Below are positions 45,243 to 56,818 of a stretch of 64,000 nt of DNA, piece after piece; within the stretch, counting starts at the first letter, position 1, and each line of letters starts with the position of its first letter. Source of the stretch: Phallus indusiatus (lineage: Eukaryota > Basidiomycota > Agaricomycetes > Phallales > Phallaceae); the NCBI GenBank assembly GCA_027605045.1, contig JAQFWX010000010.1:314879-378878 (forward strand), given 5' to 3'. The notes below the pieces were generated by a model. That model was not told the origin of the DNA. It did no database searches and was given only the letters and a program-made list of their open reading frames with translations. The position numbers and the translations under genes were made by a program.

Positions 45243-48141
45243 CTACAAGACATAACGGAAGTCACGGTTTTGTATATCTGTTAAATCGAGAAACGCCTAA
45301 GAATGGAGCAAGATTGCTTTAACTTCGAGAAATAAATTACTTGAAGTGTAAAGTGATCAACAATACCTTATCGACTTTGACTTCCACTACGGTTCCATCA
45401 TTTAGGGTCTCTTCCACGTAAACATCTTTAGACTCTGAGTCAACGGAGCGAGATTCAGCTTCAGCATCCCTTCGCTTGTTCTCGTTCGATAAAATGATAC
45501 GTATCCACTGAAAGTATATCGGAGGACATTAGAAGTTAAAAGATAGGGGAATCCGTATTCTCACCCAGAGAAGGAATGGGCAGATGGTGTAGCAAACGGC
45601 GATAACTATCCACGGGACACGGTTTCTCGGAGCAAAACGAGCTTGCCACACTTGGGGAATATACATCAAAATCCATTGTTTTTGTAAGAGTGAAAAGAAT
45701 AGGTAATCATACTTTGCGGTCCAACAATATTTCCTATACAGTACGCAGACAACATAATTGCATTCATGGTGATACGCTTTGTGTGTCCGGCGGTGACGGC
45801 ATTTACCCAGCTCAAGCTCAGCACAAATCCAGTCGTACCTAATAGCCGAGTCAGTATATCGCAGTGACGTGTGTCGTATAAGTGTGAAAGAACATGCGTA
45901 CAAACACCAGTTGTCCAATAGCTGAGTAACAAACCAATCTTGTCATTCCCAGGAAGAGAAGTCTCGAGAATAGTTCCAACTATACTTGGCATGAAAAAGA
46001 GTATTCCAACCCATGCAATGGCATTTTTGAATTTAGAAACGAGGAAGACACCCGCCAAAATGGTGAAAACTGGATTTTTTTTTTTTGGTCAGGTAAACAG
46101 CGCTATGATGTTCGAGAAAATTCGTGAAACATTTACTTTCGATTGAACCGTCAACGCAACCTATGATATGAGATGTTACATACAGTTCGTAATCTGACGA
46201 AGATGAAGCGTACCCAACAATGTCGTTTGGAGCGTAGTGAATCCAAAGCTATTTATTATAATTTGACGTTGGTTCGTGAGCTATGAAATTGTCTGAGAAT
46301 AAAAAACAAATATGAATCGTGTTCTTACTGAGTTCGGAATGTTACTATGATTAGGGAATGTTGAGCTATGTTATTAGTTTTAAGGGACGTCTAACGTACT
46401 CAAGGCAGGAACTATATGTAACGTGATTCAGAGACAACGGGCAATGAGGATGATTTAATAACATACAAAAGCGCAAAAAGCCAGGTCTTAGGTTCCTTCA
46501 TGCATTCAATGACTCTAAATTAATTACGATGTTAAAAGTTTTCATGAAAAAAACAACGCTGAGTAGACAACGAACTGCTCCATTTTGAACTTCTTGTTAC
46601 CAATACCAGTTTGATTAACCTAGTAGACAAGTTATGTAGCTTAACAATCGCCATTTGATTCACCAGAGAACATACCTTGATGCGCTCAACGGCTATCTTA
46701 CGTTCCTCGTGAGTCAAGAACCAGGCAGTGGTTGGGGAATCGGGAAAGAGAAGCCTAGAATATTGTCTCAGAATTTTTCTCGTGAAGATAGAGTAGCAAT
46801 TTTACCAAAATGAGATGGCGAGAAATAGTGTCATGATGCCTGTTATTATCATGAACCTGATAATCGAGAGTCGGAATCGTGAGTAACTCATGATTCACCC
46901 AATGATAATTAAGGAACTATCACCATTGCCAAGGATGTAATCTGCTATTTTTGATGTGAAGGACCCCGAAACTCAAGAAGCCAGTTATGATTTGGGCTGG
47001 ATAACGATGGATTTCGGGCCAATGTGTTATATTTATACCGACGCAAACTTACCTGTCCCATTCATCAGGACTATTTTCAATTAGTTAGGTTCGGCGTGAC
47101 TTTAGTTTTGACAGTGAATTTAAGGTACCCACACCAGTATCCCACTCGCTGTCTTTGTTCCCTCCTTGTGTAAAACATTGAAGTAACGATCAAAAATCCT
47201 GCCGTAATACTCCCTTCGTACATTCCCATGATAAAGCGCACTTGGGTGTGATGAGGAATCAGTGCGACACATGTAGAGTGTATAAGCAGATGTTACGTAC
47301 AGACAAATAATCCGGCGAAATCTTTACACGCGGCCTGTGAAGCTAGCGCAATCGACCATATGAAAATATTCAACGACATCCATTTTCCAACAGGGAATCG
47401 CTGAAGTGCCATGTTTTGTCTGTATGTGTATGGTGATCAACGGAGGGAAATGCCTTCGTGTGAATTATTACTCACGGGTATTCGAAGATCAAGTAACTGA
47501 TGTAGAATACTGTTCCAAGCCAATTGCTGAACCATAAGGTGAGCTCACGTGAGTCATCTGACGTGCAGAAAAGAGGAATCATTTACTATCTGAAAGGGGA
47601 TGTCAGCTGGGTATAGTATTCATATGGAAAGTACTCACTCGTTGGCATTGAGATGAGTGTCAGTCCTGCAGAGTACATTTCGTTACACTTCATGCATTAT
47701 TCGTACTGAAATTACCTAATTCCAACTGGAGAGAACGAATGAAGTAGTCCAACTTTGAAACGAAAAGAGACTCCTTACGAATAGCGGAACTTCCCAAGGT
47801 CGTCTTATCCATAAATTGGATCCTGAAAAGGCACGGGCTTCAAATACATTCGGAAATAAAAATTGCTGGTCGCTCACCAATAAAGAACTATCAAGTTGTC
47901 AATGCATGTAACGAAGACTTTGAGTTGCTTGATGACACGTACCACACATCATCGGTAGAATATGCCTATCGATTTTTTTCCTCACCCGGAGAGCTTCATT
48001 GGGATCTATCTCTCTTCCTAGACTGAAGTGGGCAGCTTCGTCAATCAGTTTCTCTTGCACGTGAACAGTATGGACAACGCCATGTGCGCTTGTCTCCAAA
48101 CCTGCGAAAGACTTTTCGTCCTTAGGAGAGTTGTACGACAT
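45243..48141 (-). CDS. MFS transporter, anion:cation symporter / allantoate-permease (Dal5-like) type
   Basis: Twelve-helix plasma-membrane permease for small anionic nutrients; exact substrate unknown. ATG 48141 (MSYNSPKDEKSFAGLETSAH) leads to VRKKIDRHILPMMC. A 10-nt exon at 47878-47887 then restores VLYWIQFMDKTTLGSSAI, the first-helix signature of the family. Later exons give DTHLNAN, WLGTVFYISYLIFEYPQNMA, LQRFPVGKWMSLNIFIWSIA, LASQAACKDFAGLF and, near the end, WVGILFFMPSIVGTILETSL, LLLSYWTTGV and PQYRAKY-like helices. The last exons read IRIILSNENKRRDAEAES ... DGTVVEVKVDK and, after an intron, AFLDLTDIQNRDFRYVL, the standard family ending (stop 45243). Every junction I checked keeps frame. 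Confidence 0.8.
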
Positions 48142-49130
48142 GGCGTAAAAATGAAAGGAATGATTATCAAGCGGAAATGAATATGGAGGGCTTTTTATAG
48201 TGGTGCTGCAGCTATCGAAAGAGGGGCTTATCGCGCTAATATGTACCTTTTGAAGTGGCGACTTGCTTCTATCTCACCAACATCACGTGGGAGCACCACT
48301 ACGAAAAGGTCATATCTGAAAAACAACCCATTTGCGTAATAGAATTAGACTTATAATGAGGAAGGGTTTGAAGGGTTCTAGTACTATGCGATCTATTAGG
48401 TCTTAGGAATCGGGTTGTGGCTTGATGAAATGGCGTTGTCGTCCAGGATGAATGTACATATTATTGAAACGCCCATTCCTTTGCCATTTATTTGACTAGA
48501 AGTGAACATAATTGAAAGATGTCGAGCATGATAAAAAAGCAGATGTACCGACGCACTTGTGGCCTTTAACATAATGAGTTTAAGTCCTGTTTTGTCGTGC
48601 TTTCCGAGTCCGTCGTAAGCCGGGGGGTTTAAGCTATAGCTATGTTCGAAATGTGGGGGACAGCACTGGGCGGGTTTATATAGTTCATATGACTATGTAT
48701 ATAACGTGAGCGTGCCGCTAGTGCGCGCTGATTATTGTAATGGTGAAAGCAAAGAGCAATGCGAGTCAAATGTAATGGGCGCTCGCTGATCCATTGCGCC
48801 TACTATACTAGTTGCCTTGGGCGTTGGTAGCTTTTTTTTTTTGCTTCACCAGAAATCGAGCGCAAAGGCCGTAGACATACATAGTTGTAAGGTTCAGGTA
48901 GTTTCGTTCCAAATACCATTTCCAAGTCGAAGCGTTCAATACATACATATATTGATTTAGATATATTTGATGTCCATTTAATGCATGAAGCGAAAAAAAC
49001 AAAACACAAATGCAAATCGTGATCGTAATTTGTAAACAGTGGAGTGCGACAACAATGCTTAAATGCTGGATGAGAAAAATAAAAAAGAAAAGAAAAAAAA
49101 ATCCGTATCCGAAATACAAGGGTTCAACGT
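48142..49130. other. Intergenic, no gene seen
   Basis: About 1 kb, AT-rich, with a pure T/A run near 48830-48842. Minus-strand ORFs at 48803-49158 are hydrophobic, composed of AT-rich codons, and overlap the 3' end of the GH5 gene; they are not supported. Confidence 0.5.
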
Positions 49131-52100
49131 TCAACACCCTACCAAGCCTTTCCGACATCTATCCAAAGCCTCCCAACACATTCTAGGACAGGACCATTGC
49201 TCGCCTTCATCCGCTTCATCACCACCATCATCGTCAACAACACCTTTTCCTGTGCCTTTCTTCACGTAAATCTCATACAACACCGACTCCGGATCCCCAC
49301 TGCCACTCCCGTCGTCGTTCTTCTTCGTCGGTAGATCATAATACCACTTCAAAACCTGTCCTTCTAGTACTGCTTTACCATGCGAAACTTGCACTTCCAA
49401 ATCCATGTCTAAATCATCTTCAATTGAAGTCAAAGTCGAGATGGGGACTGAATCTGGATCTTGTTGATGTTGATGTTGATGTTGATGTTGATGTGGATAC
49501 GCGGCGCCGGGTTTGTTATTAGCTAACATGTTCGCGAGAGTCATACTGGAAGCCGACGCAGCTGCTGAAGGAGAAAGTGAGACCGGACTAGGGTGCATGG
49601 TCATGCTTTGTGGAGTAGGTGGAACAGTGTCGTCCTCGTCGTAGTCCATCGTCATCATGCGCGTACGCGGGTTTAACGGTGATGATTGTAGATATGGAGA
49701 GTGTGAGGAGTGTCGGTTTCGAAGAGATGTCGTTGTATCCATCGTAGAACTGCGGTCTTTGACTTTTCTTCTTCTTTGTTGTTCCATCGTCGTCGTTGTT
49801 ATCGTCTTCAACACTCGTTTTGAAGCGTAATGCACAAGCGGCACAAAGATCTCTGTCGGCGGATTACTATTATTCTCTCCCATATCCATAGTTTCGGTGT
49901 GCGAAACGACAGGAAGTAAAACGCCCATTTTGAACTCTCCGGTATCAACATTGAAAGCGATGTTCACCGGTTTGCCGAACGATGCCATAGGATACGGCCG
50001 ACAAAACGCTTTCAGAGCTCGTGCGCCGGACGTCAAAAAGGTGAGGTACGTCGCCGTACTGTTGATTCGTCGTGTTAGCTGTTCAAGAAGAACGTCAGGG
50101 GATGGTGTTCTTCTTCCTCCTCGCTCCATCATTAGCGGTGGAGAGCTTGATCTCGATCCAAAAGAACGGTGAGGTGTTGGGGGAAGCGACCGCGATAAAG
50201 CGATGGAAAGCGGTAATGAAGGCAATGGTGGTGGTGGTGATGGTGGTCGCATTTTGAATTCGAGGTGGTCTTTACCGACAGGAGAATCAGGGGAGCGGAC
50301 GAATGGGAGACTGGTTGTGGTGGCGAAAGGGTTAGGAGGATTCGGCGCTGCGTTTACGGGAGATGGTGAAGGCGTGCGAGTGCCGGGTGTAGAGAGAGGT
50401 GATGCTGCTGTAGAGGAATTGGTGGTGGTGGTGGTGGTGGTGTTGGTAACGGCAAAGGCCGCGCCGATGTCGACATGTAGGAATTTCCCTCCTTTTGGAT
50501 ACATCATCCTGCCAGTTTCTTCGTCCCGATCTGATGTAGCATCATCATCGATGGTGGTAGAAGCAGTAGGTGTAATCGGAGGAAGTGGAGGGAGACTCTT
50601 CTGTCTCTCTACGTTATTCAATAGATTGGCCCGCGAGCCTATATCCATGTCCTTCACTTCCGCGTCTTTAACCTCGTTCACCTCCGTCTCTTCCCCTTCC
50701 CCTTCCATTTCCTTTCCTCCTTCCACACCGACATCATCCCGACTCCACAGACTCAGATCCTCCATATTCCACCCATCCCCCCACCGATGTCCATTACCGG
50801 GTGCATAACACCATATACTCGCATTCAAAGCATTATCCCCATCCAGCGCATTCAAGCTTGCATCAAGAGCTTTCGTCTGCTCACTATAATCGCCTTTATA
50901 ACGGTCCCCATCGCCCGGATCCGCATACGGAAGACCATACGACCTCTTCCGATCCATATCCATCGGTGTCCCAATTTCACCAATCATCGTCGGATATGAC
51001 AACGTTGACGAATAATCTTCTTCTTCTTCGGAAGCAGACGAGATAAGTCGAGCGTCGGATTTGAGAATGCCTAATTGGTCTTGAAAGCTCGCGCGAATGG
51101 CTTTAGAACCGATTTTAACAGCTTGCCATGTCCATCTGTATTTCCCGCGGATGACACCGAGAGCATCAGCGTTGTACCACCCCCAGTGGCGTGTGACTAG
51201 TGTGAGACCGTCGTAGTAGTGTGTGGAGAGACAGGCGCGGCCTTTGAGGATGGATTCGGGGATACGGGGTGGAGGTTCGAAGACGGGTGGTTGGATGAAG
51301 AGGATTGAGGATGGATGGGATGAGGCTGAGCGAATGCGAGATGCGTAATTTTTGAAATGCGGAAGCCAAAAGTGGGTGAGGAAAGGCGAGGTTGAGCTTG
51401 AAGAGGAAGAGGAGGGTGATGCGAAATAAGTTGGGTTGAGAATCCGTGGGGTTCCGTCTGAAAAGGACCATACACCGTGTAACGCCCAAATGCAAGTTCC
51501 AAGCGGCCACGAACTCGTCTCGCGTTGCCATCCCCATCGTGCACTATAACCATTCTCATCCTCCCCAGCTTCTTCAGACGTAATCCACATCTTCGCACCA
51601 CGCGGATCAATCTCGATTTCTCCAAGTTTAGTAGGTCCGAATGAACCAAAGTCCCAGTCCTCGATATCGGATTGTTTGATTCCCATACCGAGACATAGAT
51701 TCTGCATGACATTGGGCTGAGGACCTTTTTTGAGGGCTGCACCGTGCGCGGTTGTCGTGTTCCAGTCTAATTTTTCCATTGCGCAAAACCCAGGAAACGG
51801 TTCATTCATACTATCCCATCCGATGATACATTCGTCTAGCAGGCGTTCGTTGGAAGATGAAGATGAAGAAGATAATGCCTGATCATCCGCTTCACGGATT
51901 TTGTCAGCTAAAAGACCGAACGCCTCGATGAAATGAGATTGGAGGTAGTCTTGGATGTTGAGTCCGTCGATAATGCATTTTGGAGCGTATGTTCGTCCGC
52001 CGAAGAAGAGTGTAAAAAGGGTTTGTGCGGCGAGGCGGTTGTATCCTGTTGACCAGAGCATTGAGGGCATCTGTGCAGGGTCGGAACTGGTCGTCGTGGA

Positions 52101-52803
52101 TGGAGGTGTATATTCGTGATGGAGGATTGCGGTCCCAGTCTGTGTAAAGTTTCGGGGGTTTAAACCGCAAGCTGTGAGGGTCCAGTAAGGTGCGCCCGAG
52201 CCGCCTGAGAAGCGGGACCACTTGTTTTAAAGAGTTAAGTTGGAGGTGCTACTGTGATGTGTGGAACAAAAGGTACGTACGACGTCTTGATGTGGGTCTA
52301 TGTAGACTCTGAAGCCATAATGCTTGCATTTTCGGAGAATAGCTATTGTAAACTCGATAAATTCATAATCATATTTTCCTCTAGAAGTGAGAACGTTAGA
52401 CACAACCAGAAGAAATGATAGAGGAAGAAACGTACGGTCCGTCGTGCTCTAAAGCTTCCCAAGTAACGACATATCTCAGCAAATTGAACCCCCAGCCCTT
52501 TAATCTAGCAAGATGACAGTCTGCCGAGTCTTCCCAATTTGAAGTATACCAAGTGTGAGTCTTGATGATTTCGTCCTCTCTGTTGTCCAAGTCCAAGTCG
52601 CCGTCCCAGAGTAAAAAGGGTCTGCCGATGTAGGTGAGGTCGCCAGATTCACCATCTTCGTAAAAATGATAGGATTCGTGACTGGCTCGACCGTATGGGA
52701 GTTTAGAAGATCCGCTGAGGTTTGTACCGCGTAAGATGACGGTGCGGTTGTGTGCGTCCTTGAACGACGAAGAGGCGGTTGTAAGAGTTGAAAGTGAGTT
52801 CAT
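49131..52803 (-). CDS. GH5 subfamily 12 glucosidase (sterylglucosidase / endoglucosylceramidase-like)
   Basis: Retaining beta-glucosidase of the EGCrP2/Egh1 type, which in fungi cleaves ergosteryl-glucoside or glucosylceramide. ATG 52803 (MNSLSTLTTASSSFKDAHNR) leads to TVILRGTNLSGSSKLPYGRA, GRPFLLWD, LARLKGWGFNLLRYVVTWEA, then exon 2 KYDYEFIEFTIAILRKC ... GFRVYIDPHQDV and exon 3 WSRFSGGSGAPYWTLTACGL. The acid/base is in WDSMNEPFPG (NEP) and the nucleophile in TMIGEIGTPMDMD. The C-terminal beta domain begins near FCRPYPMASFGKPVNIAFNV. Between catalytic and beta domains lies about 200 residues of Ser/Thr/Pro-rich sequence, and a second low-complexity insert contains a HQ repeat (49462-49496). 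Total about 1,200 residues against roughly 760-860 for yeast-type homologues. No signal peptide; intracellular location is expected. Confidence 0.88.
49462..49496. repeat. TTGATG hexanucleotide repeat
   Basis: About five to six tandem TTGATG units, encoding a His-Gln repeat on the minus strand inside the second disordered insert of the GH5 protein. Confidence 0.9.
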
Positions 52804-53314
52804 TACGGAGAGGAGAAGGGGGTGTTTAAGGTTAATATAATAAATAAATAGGAGTTAGAGCCGTGAAATAATGATCTATTAGTGGTTCGATAAGAGCAGT
52901 CGTCTTTGTGTCGTTGGTGCGTACTAACAAAAGAAACAATGGAACATGTGCAGCAACCAACAATTAATAAAAGTCGTACCATTCCGTGTCCCTTAAGCGC
53001 CAAGCGCCACTTCACGATGGACGTCACACCTAGTTGGTCACGTTCCTGGGACAACAATCCAACTGCCGGTGGCGGTGAAGATCAATGGCTAAGTGCGGAC
53101 TGAGTTTGTGAGTCCATACGTGTTATTATTATATTTTATAAACCTACGGTTTGAAACAATTTGATGATTTAAAAGGAGAAAAGTAAAAGTCATCGTTCAA
53201 CTCCTGAAATAAACGTTGAACAAATGCCGACTGGCCAACCACGCATGCCGCGTGACAAATTACAACTAGCGTTCGATGCCATTCTCAGCCTGAGGCTCTT
53301 TAAATTCACGATCG
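52804..53314. other. Divergent intergenic between GH5 and F-box genes
   Basis: About 510 bases between opposite starts. A 65-residue plus ORF (52906-53103) has no domain. Promoters for both genes are expected here; no clear motif is seen. Confidence 0.5.
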
Positions 53315-55164
53315 ATGGAACAAAGCAGCGACAAGCTCAGGTCGAATTCCCCTGAATCTGAAAAAAACGACTCGGAATCAGGGCGAGTGTTCATTACTAT
53401 TCTAGACACGCGCTGCAGTCTCCTGATATATATATTAGGTCGAATACAGATCCAGATCTCTCAAGATCATTCAAATCAATCAACACCCGAGTCCGAGCTC
53501 ACAACCATAACTCGGAGCTTCCGATAAACAAAGTGTTGGATTTACTCTACAATATCTTCTCGCTAACCATATTCAACTCATATTTTCCCGAGTTAGCCAT
53601 TTTGAAGATCTCCCACGTGTGTGGCTACTGGAGGAAATGTGCTCTGGAATGGCCAGCGTTGTGGGGATTCCTCGATTTCAGGAGTCATCCTTCGTTTCTT
53701 CGTCTCTGCATGGAGCGATCCAGGAACGCACCTCTCGCGCTCATCTGGAACATGCGTCATCAGAGATCTACTAGTAGTTTTGATTCTTCCGCTTCAGAAA
53801 TATTCTTCGTCAACAATCCGTCCAATATCTCATCTCGTCTTACTTCTTTAACATTCCATGCCACGTGGGATGACCTTGCGAGATTTCATAATTGTCTAAA
53901 ACGGTCTCAATCACCACCACTTCAATTACAACGATTGGACATCCAGTTACACCCAGAATTCACCGATTCGGTTAGGCGGTCCAGGACGCAAGACATGCCT
54001 ATGGTGACGAATTTGACGGATACATCTCATCTTCGAAAACTGTTTATCAATGGACTGGATTTACCGTGGCCCGATCTTCCCCACAGAAACTTGACACAGT
54101 TCTCATTTCGGAGACCCTTGACCGTCCCTACTTTATCCCGACTTTTCGAGTTTTTGTCCACCTGTCCTCTCTTGGAAAAATTGGATCTCGATTTTTCTGA
54201 CGAAGACGGATGGGAAACTAAAGATATCAACTCGTCCTCGTTTTCGTCGGTACTAATCACCAACAAACTTGCACTTCCTTTTCTTTCTGAGCTTTCATTG
54301 GTCGCATGGAGAAAACTAAGCGGCTACTACATCCAGCAGTTCTCACGACACCTTCAGCCCCTCGAATCTTTATCTCGATACAAAATTAAAATGTCCCACA
54401 TTCGTTCAAACAAAATCCAGATTGGGACACTCTCGTTCCCACCTGCTTTCATGTTCGAAACAATCCCTTCTAGAATACTGTCCCAGCTCTCACATCACCG
54501 CTATTTACGTATAACCCTTTTCGATTTCAAATGCACGATTTGCGCGGACGATATCCCTAAACCGAAACCTGAATTTCATCGTCTGCGCAGTGCAGACGCT
54601 CTAATATCACGATGGCCTGCGTTTTATATCTCAGCTAAGGAGTTCGACTCGGACGCCGCGAGGCTTTCAATAAATCATTCCCCTATTGTCAATCTGGCAT
54701 GCGCTATGCCTCGGATAGAATACCTCAAGTTAAAATCTGATGCGTGGATGATCTTTACTCAGCTTAAAGACATTCGCACTGCATTTCCATACCTTCATAC
54801 CTTGGAATTGGTCGATTCAAGTCACGGGGTTTCGGAAATACTAGAGTCGATTATATTATCATCCCCCGACTCGGATAGCGTGCCAAATCTTAGAACTTTG
54901 AAACTATTACGGACTGGTACATCATATAATATGCTTCTTCGACTTATTTCGAAATTCAAGATCAAGGTTCTGGAAGTGTGTTTCAGCCCAGCTCATCGGT
55001 TAGATGGGACGACTAAAGGGTGGACGGAGTTTACTAGTGATTTGCGTAACATAGGCGTTGTGGTTCAACTTCGAGATCTATGTCCAGTATGGCACGCAGA
55101 GCAGGTCAGCGGCGAAAGGGCTGAATTTTCTATTTCTTTGGATTCGCAGTACATGAGCGAATGA
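53315..55164 (+). CDS. F-box / LRR-like protein
   Basis: Probable substrate receptor of an SCF ubiquitin ligase. The long exon contains an F-box: LPINKVLDLLYNIFSLTIFN followed by ILKISHVCGYWRKCALEWPA and LWGFLDFR. About 450 residues follow with irregular leucine-rich segments: LTSLTFHATWDDLARFHNCL, LRKLFINGLDLPWPDLPHRN, LLEKLDLDFSDEDGW, LPFLSELSLVAWRKLSGYYI and LRTLKLLRTGTSYNMLLRLI. The stop is at 55164. The N-terminus is unresolved: ATG 53315 gives MEQSSDKLRSNSPESEKNDS, but no intron choice I tried (for example 53387-53438) keeps frame with the F-box exon. That frame is open back to about 53362 without an ATG. A broken 5' end cannot be excluded. A relic of the same gene follows downstream. 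Confidence 0.7.
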
Positions 55165-55389
55165 AGATATAAATAGAAGAGCGTTTTTTTTTCTTTTTTC
55201 AAAACGTCCAAGCTTTATTTATATTGTCATTCAGGAAATCAGAGGCTATAAGTTTGATAATGTTACAAGTTGTATGATTTTTGTAAAGTATTAAAGGAAC
55301 TTGATGGTTTGAAAGGTGACTTTTGAACAGATTTAGCCTCTCCTAAGACGACTCTGAGCCCGATGCCGCCATCATCCTTTCAATGGTTT

Positions 55390-55800
55390 TCTATTGATGG
55401 AACAGAGCAGCGACATATCACATTCCCCTGAGCTTGAGAGAACAAAATAGGGTTTCTAGACACGCATATTCTCCTGATAGAAATTCAAACGCACGTTCAA
55501 TTCTCACTCGTATCATTCTGAATCAAACAACGTTAACGCTGGTCATCATTCAAGTTCTGATTCATTCAGCGAGCTTCAAATAAAACAGAATGATTCCGGA
55601 AAAGGTCGGCACATTTGAGCATATTGTACGTTTGTTGACATTGGAGAAACTCTGGGATCCGCTCTGGAATGGCCGGCGTTGTGGGAGTTTGTGACTTTGT
55701 GAATTTGGGGAACGATTCTTCGTTGATTGATCTAGAAACGCACCTCTCATGTTAACATGCAAATGGGATACGAAAGATTGGAGTTTTGATCTAATCCTAG
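55390..55800 (+). pseudogene. Truncated tandem relic of the F-box gene (5' end)
   Basis: Nucleotide similarity to 53305-53760 is obvious by eye: ATTGATGGAACAGAGCAGCG matches ATCGATGGAACAAAGCAGCG; TTCTAGACACGC and CTCCTGATA recur in order; and CTCTGGAATGGCCGGCGTTG matches the F-box exon segment coding for ALEWPALW. The reading frame is broken by stops and the region between is shortened, with the Leu-rich part absent. It represents a tandem duplicate that decayed to about 400 bp. Confidence 0.75.
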
Positions 55801-56818
55801 ATCCATCACCGAGGACAACATGTTTTATCTCTCAGTTTAGTTCATCGTGACATGAAATTCAGGTGTGACATGTGACATGTGACACGTGGCAATGATGGAG
55901 CAACCAGTTTTTCTTCCTACCATTACAGCCGACCTGTTCTCTCTCTGAACTAAAGCCGAGCAAAATGCCACAATTAGCCCAATCGGCATCCAAAAATTAT
56001 CTAAAGTTTGGTAGGTCTCCTTTTTTTTTGAAAGATGCATCATCCAATTGCCCAAATAGGCAGACACGAATAACATCTGTCCTACGAAAATTGGTTCTTT
56101 TCCTGTTCTCACCTGGGCAAATAGAGTTGGTCTCACTTTCAACGCTTGTCTGCAATGAAGACCTTCTGTTGCATAGCTGTTGTTTCCGCGAAGACAGCCA
56201 TTAGTATCCCGCACGCGAGCGAAAACCAATGGAGATCTTGAGGGAGTTAAAATTAAGATCAGTTGTGTTATCAAGTTACTGACGATCGTGTCTTTCTTTA
56301 AACAACCAAGAACACGTCTCCCATCGTCAGCCTACCAGTCCCTTGTTTAATAAAAGCATGTTAGTCATTTCATCCATTTATGATCTTCTAATCTCACGTT
56401 CTAACTCAAATTGCTTTATTCCGTTCCCTGGGAAATCTTCAAACGCTATTGGTCTTCGTCTCACACTGCTCTTTTTCAAATGTCGTACTCGTGTATTTAT
56501 CTCCCTGCGTCTGACGAGAATGAATTCGCCTCGCAACAACTTCCGCACACAGCTACTAGTGCCTTCATTACTGCATTGAAATGGGTTGAATGGAAGTAAT
56601 GTTTACCACTTGAATCACATTTCTCGAGTTCGGTTATTGTATATTTAAATCGTTGGTTATACAGAATTATTTTACTATGCTATCGGATTAAGATCTATTT
56701 CACTAAGCGGGATCGGACTAGCAGTCGACTGATCACTAGTTTTACCGTCCGGTAATCTTAACCAAATGGACTCGAACGTCTTTTTCATCCAATTGCCTAT
56801 GGAGTTAAAGGGCGTACG
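55801..56818. other. Intergenic, no gene supported
   Basis: A minus ORF of 145 residues (55837-56274) and plus ORFs at 56343-56599 were examined. They contain hydrophobic and low-information stretches but no domain, and may be remnants of neighbouring families. Confidence 0.4.

Noticed and set aside
48803..49158. Hydrophobic minus-strand ORFs with apparent transmembrane runs
   Set aside because: AT-rich translation artefact overlapping the GH5 3' end, with no conserved motif.
50203..50808. 201-residue plus-strand ORF with Val/Gly runs
   Set aside because: Antisense shadow of the low-complexity insert of the GH5 gene.
55837..56274. 145-residue minus-strand ORF with hydrophobic stretches
   Set aside because: No recognisable family and no convincing splice partners; possibly debris from a neighbouring family.
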